From the NCBI GenBank assembly GCA_051881075.1, contig JBJEPE010000061.1:1-51545 (forward strand): a stretch of 51,545 nt of DNA, in the 5' to 3' direction. This stretch comes from RUG14223 sp051881075 (lineage in GTDB: Bacteria; Bacillota; Clostridia; Oscillospirales; Acutalibacteraceae). The notes beneath the pieces were generated by a model, which searched no databases, had not been told where the DNA came from, and saw nothing but the letters and a program-made list of their open reading frames with translations. Position numbers and translations under genes: made by a program. Position 1 is the stretch's first letter; the number at the start of each line of letters is the position of its first letter. Positions 44,322 through 51,545 of the stretch are shown piece by piece.

Positions 44322-44362
44322 AAGGAGCGCAAATCGGATTTGAACCGGCTTGCGCTCCTTTT
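44322..44362 (+). terminator. Terminator of the TetR cassette
   Basis: AAGGAGCGCAA / TTGCGCTCCTT stem with an ATCGG/CCGG inner helix, followed by four T. Confidence 0.85.
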
Positions 44363-44450
44363 CGTGATCCCATCAGTCGAAGCAATAAAAGGGCTGTATT
44401 TATTACCTCAACTTTTATTATAAAGACTTTTTTAATAAGGAGGCTAGTAT

Positions 44451-44618
44451 ATGAAAGCAACGGACAATAAAGTGACATACGAAAATCGCTATATAAATAT
44501 AAGCTCAATATACTGGGTCGGGTTAAATAATGATGAAAATTGTTGGTGTGCTTTTATTGATTGGGTTACTTTTCTATTTTACAAAATAGAAGGCTATTGC
44601 GGCAGTTTTTTTATGTAA
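44451..44618 (+). CDS. Possible 55-residue ORF, probably the 5' part of a broken gene
   Basis: The frame from ATG at 44451 to TAA at 44618 has an excellent AAGGAGG site eight bases upstream. The product is rich in aromatic and cysteine residues (SIYWVGLNNDENCWC) and does not look like a stable domain. Its last residues (YCGSFF) run into a seven-T tract, after which a different frame continues with the Fur-like C-terminus at 44621-44740. It may therefore be the front of a gene broken by deletion and a frameshift. A 19-residue hydrophobic frame (44530-44589) overlaps it and is not preferred. Confidence 0.3.
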   Translation: MKATDNKVTYENRYINISSIYWVGLNNDENCWCAFIDWVTFLFYKIEGYCGSFFM

Positions 44619-44740
44619 ATATGGAGTATATTACCGGTTTTGAAAAAAACATTAATGATAGCCACGGGTTTTCATTCACCGGATACAATATACTTTTTCG
44701 GGGAATCTGTCCGAATTGTCAAAAATCATCCGAATGGTAA
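44598..44740 (+). pseudogene. Fur/PerR-family C-terminal fragment
   Basis: Reading from CG at 44598 and, after a shift in the seven-T run, in the frame of 44621, the sequence is VNMEYITGFEKNI, then DSHGFSFTGYNILFRGICPNCQ, and a stop at 44738. The GF.....N.LF.GIC..CQ end is that of Fur/PerR regulators, with the CxxC zinc ligands. No DNA-binding half is present. It is the remnant of a metal- or peroxide-responsive regulator. Confidence 0.6.
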
Positions 44741-44785
44741 ATCTGTCGTGCTATAATTAAATTAAGAAAAAATTAAAAATACCTC

Positions 44786-44814
44786 TTGATTTTTTTGTAC
44801 GGTTGTGGTAATAT
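44786..44814 (+). promoter_or_regulatory. Promoter of tRNA-Arg
   Basis: TTGATT, 17-base spacer, TAATAT, 26 bases upstream of the tRNA. Confidence 0.6.
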
Positions 44815-44840
44815 ATATAAGTCAACGAAATTTGATACTT

Positions 44841-44917
44841 GCGCTGCTAGCTCAGCTGGATAGAGTGACTGGCTACGAACCAGTAGGTCAGGGGTTCGAG
44901 TCCCTTGCAGCGCGCCA
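44841..44917 (+). tRNA. tRNA-Arg(ACG)
   Basis: The 77-base gene has an acceptor stem GCGCTGC / GCAGCGC, a D-arm GCTCAGCTGGATAGAGT, an anticodon arm ACTGG-CTACGAA-CCAGT with anticodon ACG, a T-arm AGGGG-TTCGAGT-CCCTT, and an encoded 3' CCA. The structure folds by eye without mismatches that matter. ACG reads CGT/CGC/CGA arginine codons. A terminator follows. Its 3' end is a common integration site, and the restriction island starts directly after it. Confidence 0.95.
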
Positions 44918-45227
44918 GGAAAGAAACCTCTTTTGTCTACCAAGACAAGAGAGGTTTTTTCATGATTTTAGGGCAAAATAGCCCTCGATATAGGAAAATA
45001 CCGCTGAAACAGGGGTTTGGACGGTCATTGCGGCCGTACCAGCCCCTGTTTTTTGCGTTCTGTTCGCAAAATGGGAGTGTTACTTTTTATGTTTTTTTGC
45101 TGAGTAAAGAACTCGGCAATCGACCGAGATACGGGATTTGAACCCAATAATATTAGACACAATCGCAACTATATGCGAAAGATGGGCTTGAGACAGCAAA
45201 AACGACTTTTTCGTTCGACTCCCTTAC
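44894..45227 (+). other. Possible attachment-site remnant at the left end of the restriction island
   Basis: The tRNA 3' T-arm region GTTCGAGTCCCTTGC (44894-44908) recurs as GTTCGACTCCCTTAC at 45213-45227, 13 of 15 bases identical and 319 bases apart in the same orientation. On the minus strand near 45125-45147, GGGTTCAAATCCCGTA also looks like a tRNA T-loop. I see no integrase gene here. These could be remnants of att sites from past integrations; the match is short. Confidence 0.35.
44925..44960 (+). terminator. Terminator of tRNA-Arg
   Basis: AACCTCTTTTGTCT / AGACAAGAGAGGTT stem with a short loop, followed by a run of T. Confidence 0.8.
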
Positions 45228-45270
45228 CCTGAATGGATTGTTAGACAAACTCGCAACAAATTGCGAGAAA
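45153..45270 (+). repeat. Pair of operator-like repeats upstream of the XRE gene
   Basis: TTAGACACAATCGCAACTAT with ATGCGAAAGA (45153-45182) and TTAGACAAACTCGCAACAAA with TTGCGAGAAA (45241-45270) are 30-base direct repeats, each with a TCGCAA...TTGCGA type dyad. The second lies right before the promoter at 45274. They may be binding sites of the XRE regulator or arm-type sites of a recombinase. Confidence 0.45.
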
Positions 45271-45273
45271 TTC

Positions 45274-45302
45274 TTGAAATATTCGACGATATGTGCTATA
45301 AT
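45274..45302 (+). promoter_or_regulatory. Promoter of the type I restriction-modification operon
   Basis: TTGAAA, 17-base spacer, TATAAT, 55 bases upstream of the XRE start. Confidence 0.75.
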
Positions 45303-45356
45303 GTACATTAAAATATTGTAAGCATAATTGCTATCGCTTAACAGGAGGCAGAAAAG

Positions 45357-45563
45357 ATGGCTATTTCTTATAACAAACTGTGGAAATTACTGATCGACAA
45401 AAAGATGACACAGGCAGAATTGCGTAAAGCTGCCGACATCGCCCCCAACACCATGACTAAGCTCCGCCGCGACGAACCGGTAAATCTCGCTATCCTCGGC
45501 AGAGCGTGCGCCGTCCTCGGCTGCGACATTGGCGACGTGATGGAATTTATTCCGGACGAATAA
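45357..45563 (+). CDS. XRE-family regulator of the type I RM operon
   Basis: The 68-residue product is a single helix-turn-helix of the Cro/CI type: MTQAELRKAADIAPNTMTKL, with CDIGDVMEFIPDE at the end. Such small regulators often precede hsd genes and limit their expression. CAGGAGG precedes the ATG. hsdM follows after 17 bases. The dyad repeats upstream are its likely operators. Confidence 0.9.
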   Translation: MAISYNKLWKLLIDKKMTQAELRKAADIAPNTMTKLRRDEPVNLAILGRACAVLGCDIGDVMEFIPDE

Positions 45564-45580
45564 TAGGGAGGGTATTAGTT

Positions 45581-47185
45581 ATGGCTAAGAAGAAAGTAGA
45601 AGAAAAAATCAATTTGGACTCTATTCTGTTCAAATGTAGAGATATTCTGCGTCAGGCACGCAATTCCGGCTCATTCTTTGAGAAGCGCGATATGATGTTG
45701 ACACTGGTGTTCCTGCGCTTCATTGGTGAGAAATTCGAAGATGGCATCCAGAAGCTGCGTCAGGACTTGATCGCCCAAGGATTGGATCCCGATGACGAGG
45801 AAATCTTTGCGGCGTTTTTTGACGACGCTACTTTTACAGATGGCACCTATAATCTGCCGGTGGAGGCTCGTTGGTCTACCATCATTAACACTCCTGCGCC
45901 GCAATTGAATGTTGCGTTAGATACCGCTTTGCACAGTTTGGCAACCAGCAGCAAGCAGTTGAAGGGTTGCTTCGTGGAGGGTACTTTCACTACTCGCAAT
46001 CTGGCTCCAAACGATATAAAGAAAATCGTCGATGAAGTTAATAAGATTAGCCACAAGGCTTTCGGCGAAGAAAAGGACCTGATTGGCCGGGTGTACGAAT
46101 ACTTCCTCAAGGAATTTGCGGTCAATGCTACAAAGGAAGAAGGCGAATTCTATACGCCTCACGATGCAGTTCAGCTAATTGCCGCGATGATCGAACCTTT
46201 TGACGGAACATTGTACGATCCTTGCTGTGGATCCGGCGGTATGTTCATCCAGAGCACTGACCTGATCAGAGAAAAGCAAGGCGACATCAGTCGCATCAAC
46301 ATTTATGGTCAGGAGAAAGAACCTGCCACCTATCGTCTGGCGAAGATGAACCTTGCTTTGCGCGGCGTTAGTCATAATCTTGGTGGAGAGGCAGACTCTT
46401 CATTTACACATGATTTACATAAGGGGTTGTACTTTAACTACATTATGGCCAACCCGCCGTTCAACCTGAAGGGCTGGTACAACGATAATTTGAAGAACGA
46501 TGCACGATGGGCTGACTATACGACTCCTCCTGAGAGTAATGCGAACTATGCGTGGATTCTCCATATGCTCTCTCATCTGAAACCGCTGGACGGTGTTGCC
46601 GGTTTTCTCTTGGCCAATGGCGCATTGGGCGACAGCGACACCGTCGAAATCCGCAAGAAGCTTATTCAGAATGATAAGGTGGAAGCCATCATCATTCTGC
46701 CCCGTGAACTATTTATTACCACAGATATTAGCGTTACCCTTTGGATCTTAAATCAGAATAAAAAAGGTGGCACGTACCACGGTAGAACTCTGCGCAACCG
46801 CGAGCATGAAATCCTTTTTATGGATTTGCGTACATGGACGGAGAATCCGGTGAAAGGCGAAGGCAAAAAGAAAGTTTTTCTGGACGATAAACAGATTCAA
46901 AGAGCTGCAGGAATCTATCACACATGGCAGAACGAAGGAACAGACGGCAAAAAGTACGAAGTTCCGGAGCTTTACCGCAGTGTCGGTATTGCAGAAATCG
47001 AGAAGCAGGGCTGGAGCCTAGTGCCCAGCAAGTATATCGAGTTCATAGACCATGATTTAGAGATTGACTTCCATGCGGAAATGAGCCGTATTCAACAGGA
47101 AATGCGTGATGTTCTTGCGCAGGAAAAGCAGTCGCAGAAAATGCTAGAGGATGCGTTCAGGGGGATTGGATATGGCATTGACTAA
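45581..47185 (+). CDS. hsdM: Type I restriction-modification methyltransferase subunit
   Basis: The 534-residue product is the N6-adenine methyltransferase HsdM. An N-terminal helical domain (FEKRDMMLTLVFLRFIGEKF) precedes the SAM-dependent fold. SAM-binding motif I is DPCCGSGG (213-220), and the catalytic motif IV is NPPF (291-294). The ATG has GGGAGGG about nine bases upstream. The 3' end overlaps hsdS by 14 bases. It modifies host DNA at the target site set by HsdS and forms a complex with it and HsdR. Confidence 0.95.
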   Translation: MAKKKVEEKINLDSILFKCRDILRQARNSGSFFEKRDMMLTLVFLRFIGEKFEDGIQKLRQDLIAQGLDPDDEEIFAAFFDDATFTDGTYNLPVEARWSTIINTPAPQLNVALDTALHSLATSSKQLKGCFVEGTFTTRNLAPNDIKKIVDEVNKISHKAFGEEKDLIGRVYEYFLKEFAVNATKEEGEFYTPHDAVQLIAAMIEPFDGTLYDPCCGSGGMFIQSTDLIREKQGDISRINIYGQEKEPATYRLAKMNLALRGVSHNLGGEADSSFTHDLHKGLYFNYIMANPPFNLKGWYNDNLKNDARWADYTTPPESNANYAWILHMLSHLKPLDGVAGFLLANGALGDSDTVEIRKKLIQNDKVEAIIILPRELFITTDISVTLWILNQNKKGGTYHGRTLRNREHEILFMDLRTWTENPVKGEGKKKVFLDDKQIQRAAGIYHTWQNEGTDGKKYEVPELYRSVGIAEIEKQGWSLVPSKYIEFIDHDLEIDFHAEMSRIQQEMRDVLAQEKQSQKMLEDAFRGIGYGID

Positions 47186-48296
47186 ATATAAGCTTGGAGC
47201 TTTGATAGAACTCTGTGATGTTAGAAATTATGACGGCACCTATACCCTTGACGATATTAGAGGAATTTCCACCGGTAAAGAATTCATTGAAACCAAAGCA
47301 AACATGGACGGCGTCAGCTTGTCTTCCTATAAAGTTGTTGATTGTCAAGAATTTGCATATGTTGCAGATACGTCAAGACGTGGCGACAAGATTGCAATCG
47401 CATTTAATACTGGAGAGAAGCCTGTATTGATTTCGTCGATTTACACTGTTTTTCATGTGGCAAGAAAAGACGCGCTCCTGTCGGATTACCTTTTCATGTT
47501 TTTCAACCGCCCGGAATTTGACCGCTACGCACGTTTCAATTCCTGGGGCTCGGCAAGAGAAACCTTTGATTGGGACACAATGTGCGATATTGACATCGAA
47601 CTTCCCGACCTTCTTACACAGCAGAAATATGTTGATATTTACCATGCCATGGTCGCCAATCAGCAGAGCTATGAGCGTGGACTGGAAGATTTGAAGCTGA
47701 CCTTCGATGCTTTGATTGATAATATCAAGCACAAAGCAACAATGATCCCTGTACGAGACCTTTTGACTGAAGTAGATAACCGGAATGATGATGGCGAAAT
47801 CACCAATGTTCAGGGCATTAATATTTTCAAGCAATTTATGCCTTCTGTAGCCGACACAAATGGTGTGAACCTTAGAAAATACAAAGTTGTGAGAAAAGGT
47901 CAATTCGCTTATTCCGGCATGCAAACCGGCCGAGATGAATGCATCAGAATTGCTTTATTTGATAAAAATGACCCTATTATTATTTCTCCGGCATATACAG
48001 TGTTTGAAACAAAAAACAGAGCCGTCCTTTCAGAGTACATTATGATGTGGTTTTCGCGGGAGGAAAGTGACCGCCGTGGATGGTTTATGAGTGATTCAAG
48101 CATCCGTACGAACCTTGATCTTGAACGTTTTTATGAAATAGAAATCCCTATTCCTGATAAGCAAATGCAGAAAGCGATTGTTGAATTGTACCGAGTTTAT
48201 ACCCTGCGCAGAAGCATCAATGAGAAATTAATGGCTCAAATTAAAGCCCTTTGCCCGATACTGATTCGGGGGTCGTTGGAGGAAGGAAATGAATGA
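47172..48296 (+). CDS. hsdS: Type I restriction-modification specificity subunit
   Basis: The 374-residue product has the two-repeat form of HsdS: a target-recognition domain at about 1-165, a conserved helical spacer (about 160-190), and a second target-recognition domain followed by a second helical segment. The two halves share matching blocks (GVSLSSYKVV/GVNLRKYKVV; QEFAYVADTSRRGD/GQFAYSGMQTGRDE), as expected. The sequence recognised cannot be told. The ATG at 47172 is preceded by AGGGGG, overlapping the end of hsdM, so the two are translationally coupled. Confidence 0.95.
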   Translation: MALTKYKLGALIELCDVRNYDGTYTLDDIRGISTGKEFIETKANMDGVSLSSYKVVDCQEFAYVADTSRRGDKIAIAFNTGEKPVLISSIYTVFHVARKDALLSDYLFMFFNRPEFDRYARFNSWGSARETFDWDTMCDIDIELPDLLTQQKYVDIYHAMVANQQSYERGLEDLKLTFDALIDNIKHKATMIPVRDLLTEVDNRNDDGEITNVQGINIFKQFMPSVADTNGVNLRKYKVVRKGQFAYSGMQTGRDECIRIALFDKNDPIIISPAYTVFETKNRAVLSEYIMMWFSREESDRRGWFMSDSSIRTNLDLERFYEIEIPIPDKQMQKAIVELYRVYTLRRSINEKLMAQIKALCPILIRGSLEEGNE

Positions 48297-48329
48297 TTAT
48301 TTCTTTGTTAATTATTGGAGGTTGAGGCA

Positions 48330-51300
48330 ATGGCTAAATTACAGAATTATAACGGCCACTATTGCGAATCTGAATATGAGTACGCATTCCTTTCCTTCTT
48401 AGAGGCCGAAGGATGGCACTATCTTGCCGGAAACAGCATTCCGCGTAGCACCAAAAGAGACGTCCTTTATATGGATGATATGGAGCAGTTTCTGAGCAAG
48501 ACTAATCCGGATCTGACAGTAGATGAAGTTCGGCAGATTATGGATAATGTGTGCCTCGTGGGTGCGGAAACGGATTTTGCCACGCTCCATAAAGTCTACG
48601 GCTGGATGGTGAATGGTGTTCAGTTTACACCGCAGGCAGGCCTCACCAGAATGGTTAATCTGATCGATTTTGAGCATCCGGGAAATAACCTTTTCCGCGC
48701 AGTGAATCAGTTTACGGTGGAATACACCAATAACGGTCAGAAGGAAAACCGCCGCCCCGATGTGATTCTGTTTGTCAATGGTATGCCGCTGTGTGTTATT
48801 GAGCTGAAAAATCCGGCCGACACAAATGCCACGATTTTTGACGCATACGAGCAGATAACGATCCGCTACTGGCGCGATATTCCGCACTTGCTTCATTACT
48901 GCCCATTGGCGTGTATTTCGGATGGAGTCAAAACCAGACTGGGTACCGTTCGCACGCCTTATGAGCATTTCTATGCGTGGCGTCGCGTGAACGATGGGGA
49001 CAAGGTTTCCACGCTGCCTTTTGATGAGCTGGAGACAATGATCAAGGGTGTATATAACCCCGAGAGATTCTTGGAAATCTTCCGAGACTACATTTACTTC
49101 CAGGATAGCGAATACGACAGCGAGGAACGTGAAATCGTTTGCCGTTATCCGCAGTTCTTTGCTGCTCGTCTACTGAAGCAAAGTATCATAAAATCCGTTG
49201 TTGAAAAGAGTGGTAAAGGCGGTACATATTTTGGTGCAACCGGCTGTGGTAAGACCTATACTATGGCATTTCTTGCCCGTCAGCTTGCATTGCGCTGCAC
49301 ACACGTACCGGAGATTGGCTCGCCTACGATTGTTATGATCGTTGATCGGGAAGAACTTCAGAAGCAGGGAGCAAAACTATTTACCAAGAGCAAGGAGTTC
49401 TTGAACCTTGGTGAAGTAACGGTTGTTCCCAGCAGAAAAGTGTTGCGACAGGAACTGGGAGCTCGCAAAAGCGGTGGTTTTTACATTTGCACCATCCAAA
49501 AATTCTGTGACCGAGAAGATGACAAAATCGGCCTGATCAATAGGCGTTCCAATATAATTTGTTTTTCCGATGAAGCGCATAGAACACAGCTGGAGCATGC
49601 CAAGAAGATTCAGTTCAGCAAGGATGCTGATGAGAATATGCGCGCGATGGTGTCCAAGCCTTATGCGAAGGTGTTGAAAGAAGCATTTCCGCAGGCGACC
49701 TTTGTTGGTTTTAGCGGCACCCCGATTGCTGAAACCTATCAGACATTTGGTGAGGAAATCGACCGATATACTATGGACCAGGCTGTTGCTGATGGATTGA
49801 CCGTGTCTATCAAGTACCATCCTCGCATCGCTAAAGTGCTGCTGGATCAGGAAAAGGTAAAGCAGATCGAGGATTACTATAAGAAGTGTGCGGATGATGG
49901 TGCTACTGTTGAGGATATTGAAGCCAGCAAGAAGGCTATGAGCTCCATGGAGATTATTCTTGGTGAGCCCTCTCGTTTGGAGCGTCTCGCAGTGGATATT
50001 CACGATCATTATGTTTCGTCCTGCGAAAAGGATCCGGATAGAATTCAAAAAGCAATGGTTGTGTGCTCCAGCAGAACAATTGCCTATGCACTTTTGAAAA
50101 TATTCCAAGAAAAGTATCCGGAGTGGTTTGCAGAGAAGAAGGCCCCCGAAGGCGTGGCAGTATCCGAAGAAGAACTGCGCGAACTGAAACCGATGCCTTT
50201 CATGGCAATGGTAGCCAGTGTCGGCAGCAACGATCAGCCGGATATGTATAACTACCTTGGTGGTGTAAAAAACGGTAAGCGTTCCGAAGATTTGGACGCA
50301 GCGTTCAAGCAGGAGAAATCCAACTTCCACATTGCCGTTGTTGTGGATATGTGGATCACAGGGTTTGATGTACCCTCGCTGACCTACATGTATAACGACA
50401 AACCGCTGAAGAAGCATTTGCTGATTCAGACGATTAGCCGCGTCAACAGAAAGTATCCCGGAAAAGAATATGGCTTCATCATTGACTATATCGGTATTCG
50501 TGATAACATGCGCGAAGCTATGAAGATATACGGCGGAGATAACTCCGTTGCCCCTACGGCCGATGATGTGGAGCAGGCAACCAGCGTATTCCGTGAGGAA
50601 CTAATGATCCTCAAAGATTTGTTTGCTGGATATGACTTGGCACCGTTTCTTGATCCCAACGGAGATCCTGCCCTGCGTTATAGATTATTGGCAAAAGCTG
50701 CCGAGTATGTTTTCGTATCCACACAGGAACTGCAGACAGAAAGCAAAGACGGTAAAAGTGTCAAAAAGGTTTCTTTCAAAACATATTTCCTAAAAACAGT
50801 GAAACGGATGCGCGCTGCATATGATATTTGCCAGCCGTCCGGTGAATTGGGAGAGGAAGAATCCGCACTGGCACAATGCTTTATGGCAATTGCTGGATTT
50901 GTCCGCAAGATGAGCGGCACCAGCGAAGTGGATGCAGATACCATGAACCGCCATGTGGAGAAAATGGTTGAAGAAGCTCTGCGCTATAACGAAGTTGAAA
51001 GCGTGCTTGAAAATGGTGAGCAGGAGGATATTTTTAGTCCGGAATATTTTGAAAAACTGTCCGATGTAAAGATGCCCGCATCCAAGCTGGAATTGCTGGT
51101 GAAAATGCTTCGAAAACAGATTTCGGAATACAGCAAAACCAATCAGATGGCGGCAAAGAAATTTCAGGAAATGTTAGAGGAAACCATAAAACAGTATCAT
51201 GAGCGCAGGAAGCATCTCACTGCCGAGGAAGCTGGAGAAGCTCAAGAGCATACAACTGAGGAAATCATTAAAAATGCGACTGAGCAGGCATTACAGATAT

Positions 51301-51545
51301 TAAGGGAGATGAATGCCGATCGAGAAAGCTTCCGTAAAATCGGACTCACCTTCGAAGAAAAGGCGTTTTATGATATTTTGATGGCGCTGCGTGATGAGTA
51401 CAACTTTGAATATGGAACAGACAAGGTTGTTGATGGTGTCATTGTTAATGACAAATGCAAAGCGCTGGCAAAGAAGATCAAGGAAATTATCGATACAAAA
51501 TCCTCTTTTGCTGACTGGCTTAACAACCAGATCGTTAGGGATCAG
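48330..51545 (+). CDS. hsdR: Type I restriction endonuclease subunit, cut by the window edge
   Basis: The frame runs from ATG at 48330 (GGAGG upstream) to the last base with no stop, giving at least 1072 codons. The N-terminal nuclease domain has D144 and ELK at 158-160 of the PD-(D/E)xK type. The helicase-like motor has Walker A GATGCGKT (302-309), DEAH (414-417), FSGTP, and later TGFDVPSL and QTISRVNR. A C-terminal helical domain follows. The class is HsdR of the EcoR124-like kind. The stop codon lies right of the window. It cuts and translocates unmodified DNA with HsdM and HsdS. Confidence 0.97.
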   Translation, partial: MAKLQNYNGHYCESEYEYAFLSFLEAEGWHYLAGNSIPRSTKRDVLYMDDMEQFLSKTNPDLTVDEVRQIMDNVCLVGAETDFATLHKVYGWMVNGVQFTPQAGLTRMVNLIDFEHPGNNLFRAVNQFTVEYTNNGQKENRRPDVILFVNGMPLCVIELKNPADTNATIFDAYEQITIRYWRDIPHLLHYCPLACISDGVKTRLGTVRTPYEHFYAWRRVNDGDKVSTLPFDELETMIKGVYNPERFLEIFRDYIYFQDSEYDSEEREIVCRYPQFFAARLLKQSIIKSVVEKSGKGGTYFGATGCGKTYTMAFLARQLALRCTHVPEIGSPTIVMIVDREELQKQGAKLFTKSKEFLNLGEVTVVPSRKVLRQELGARKSGGFYICTIQKFCDREDDKIGLINRRSNIICFSDEAHRTQLEHAKKIQFSKDADENMRAMVSKPYAKVLKEAFPQATFVGFSGTPIAETYQTFGEEIDRYTMDQAVADGLTVSIKYHPRIAKVLLDQEKVKQIEDYYKKCADDGATVEDIEASKKAMSSMEIILGEPSRLERLAVDIHDHYVSSCEKDPDRIQKAMVVCSSRTIAYALLKIFQEKYPEWFAEKKAPEGVAVSEEELRELKPMPFMAMVASVGSNDQPDMYNYLGGVKNGKRSEDLDAAFKQEKSNFHIAVVVDMWITGFDVPSLTYMYNDKPLKKHLLIQTISRVNRKYPGKEYGFIIDYIGIRDNMREAMKIYGGDNSVAPTADDVEQATSVFREELMILKDLFAGYDLAPFLDPNGDPALRYRLLAKAAEYVFVSTQELQTESKDGKSVKKVSFKTYFLKTVKRMRAAYDICQPSGELGEEESALAQCFMAIAGFVRKMSGTSEVDADTMNRHVEKMVEEALRYNEVESVLENGEQEDIFSPEYFEKLSDVKMPASKLELLVKMLRKQISEYSKTNQMAAKKFQEMLEETIKQYHERRKHLTAEEAGEAQEHTTEEIIKNATEQALQILREMNADRESFRKIGLTFEEKAFYDILMALRDEYNFEYGTDKVVDGVIVNDKCKALAKKIKEIIDTKSSFADWLNNQIVRDQ

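Noticed and set aside
44905..45141. 78-residue ORF beginning inside the tRNA-Arg gene
   Set aside because: It starts within the mature tRNA, runs through the tRNA terminator and has no ribosome binding site; it is probably chance.
48399..50944. Several long reading frames on the minus strand within hsdR
   Set aside because: They are antisense shadows of hsdR, whose plus-strand frame carries all expected motifs from 48330 to the edge.

Overview
The window looks like the chromosome of a low-GC Gram-positive anaerobe of the class Clostridia, probably a gut or rumen member of the Ruminococcus/Oscillospiraceae type. The signs are the AT-rich base composition, strong GGAGG ribosome binding sites, lipobox lipoproteins, DUF3048 and DUF4358 proteins, an anaerobic glycerol-3-phosphate dehydrogenase set with DUF1667, and a DHHW/MBOAT acyltransferase pair. 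The genus is an inference; no rRNA is present.

Layout. 1-5343: a small membrane protein, a 76-bp MITE-like palindrome, then two architecturally matching secreted single-pass proteins around a lipoprotein. 5561-10084: a HAD phosphatase, a ROK-type sugar-kinase-like protein whose two halves are in swapped order, a glycerophosphodiesterase and an MFS transporter. 10416-12551: a Wzm/Wzt-like polysaccharide ABC exporter with no sugar-assembly genes beside it. 12729-15850 (minus): an OmpR-type two-component system followed at 11 nt by a HicB/DinB-like protein and a 48-residue membrane peptide. 16122-20509: a secreted protein, a zinc-ribbon membrane protein, metY, ispF and an XRE regulator. 20610-23772 (minus): DUF4358 lipoprotein, MBOAT acyltransferase and DHHW protein, probably a surface-polymer O-acylation unit. 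24164-32246: a complete oligopeptide/dipeptide ABC importer (binding protein, two permeases, two ATPases) behind a consensus promoter and a 290-nt leader with competing helices; its second permease carries a large repeat-containing insert. 32413-37311: a small membrane protein, a NagD-type HAD phosphatase and a GlpA/GlpB/DUF1667 unit with a membrane protein upstream. 37533-41728: a DUF3048 protein with a 540-residue acidic cytoplasmic tail, then a tandem pair of small membrane proteins, one of them frameshifted.

Accessory part. From about 42090 the base and codon use become visibly more GC-rich. 42091-44362 is a self-contained cassette: a TetR repressor with a perfect-consensus promoter and a palindromic operator, a second copy of that operator 5' of three membrane protein genes, and a terminator. 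44451-44740 holds gene debris including a Fur/PerR C-terminal fragment. A tRNA-Arg(ACG) gene at 44841 is followed by a junction with att-like sequence and twin operator-like repeats, then a type I restriction-modification locus (XRE regulator, hsdM, hsdS, hsdR). hsdR runs off the right edge.

Many start codons were placed from the Shine-Dalgarno spacing; several genes start with TTG or GTG. The candidates most worth following are the permuted ROK protein, the TetR membrane cassette, the importer leader, and the two-component/HicB-DinB operon.
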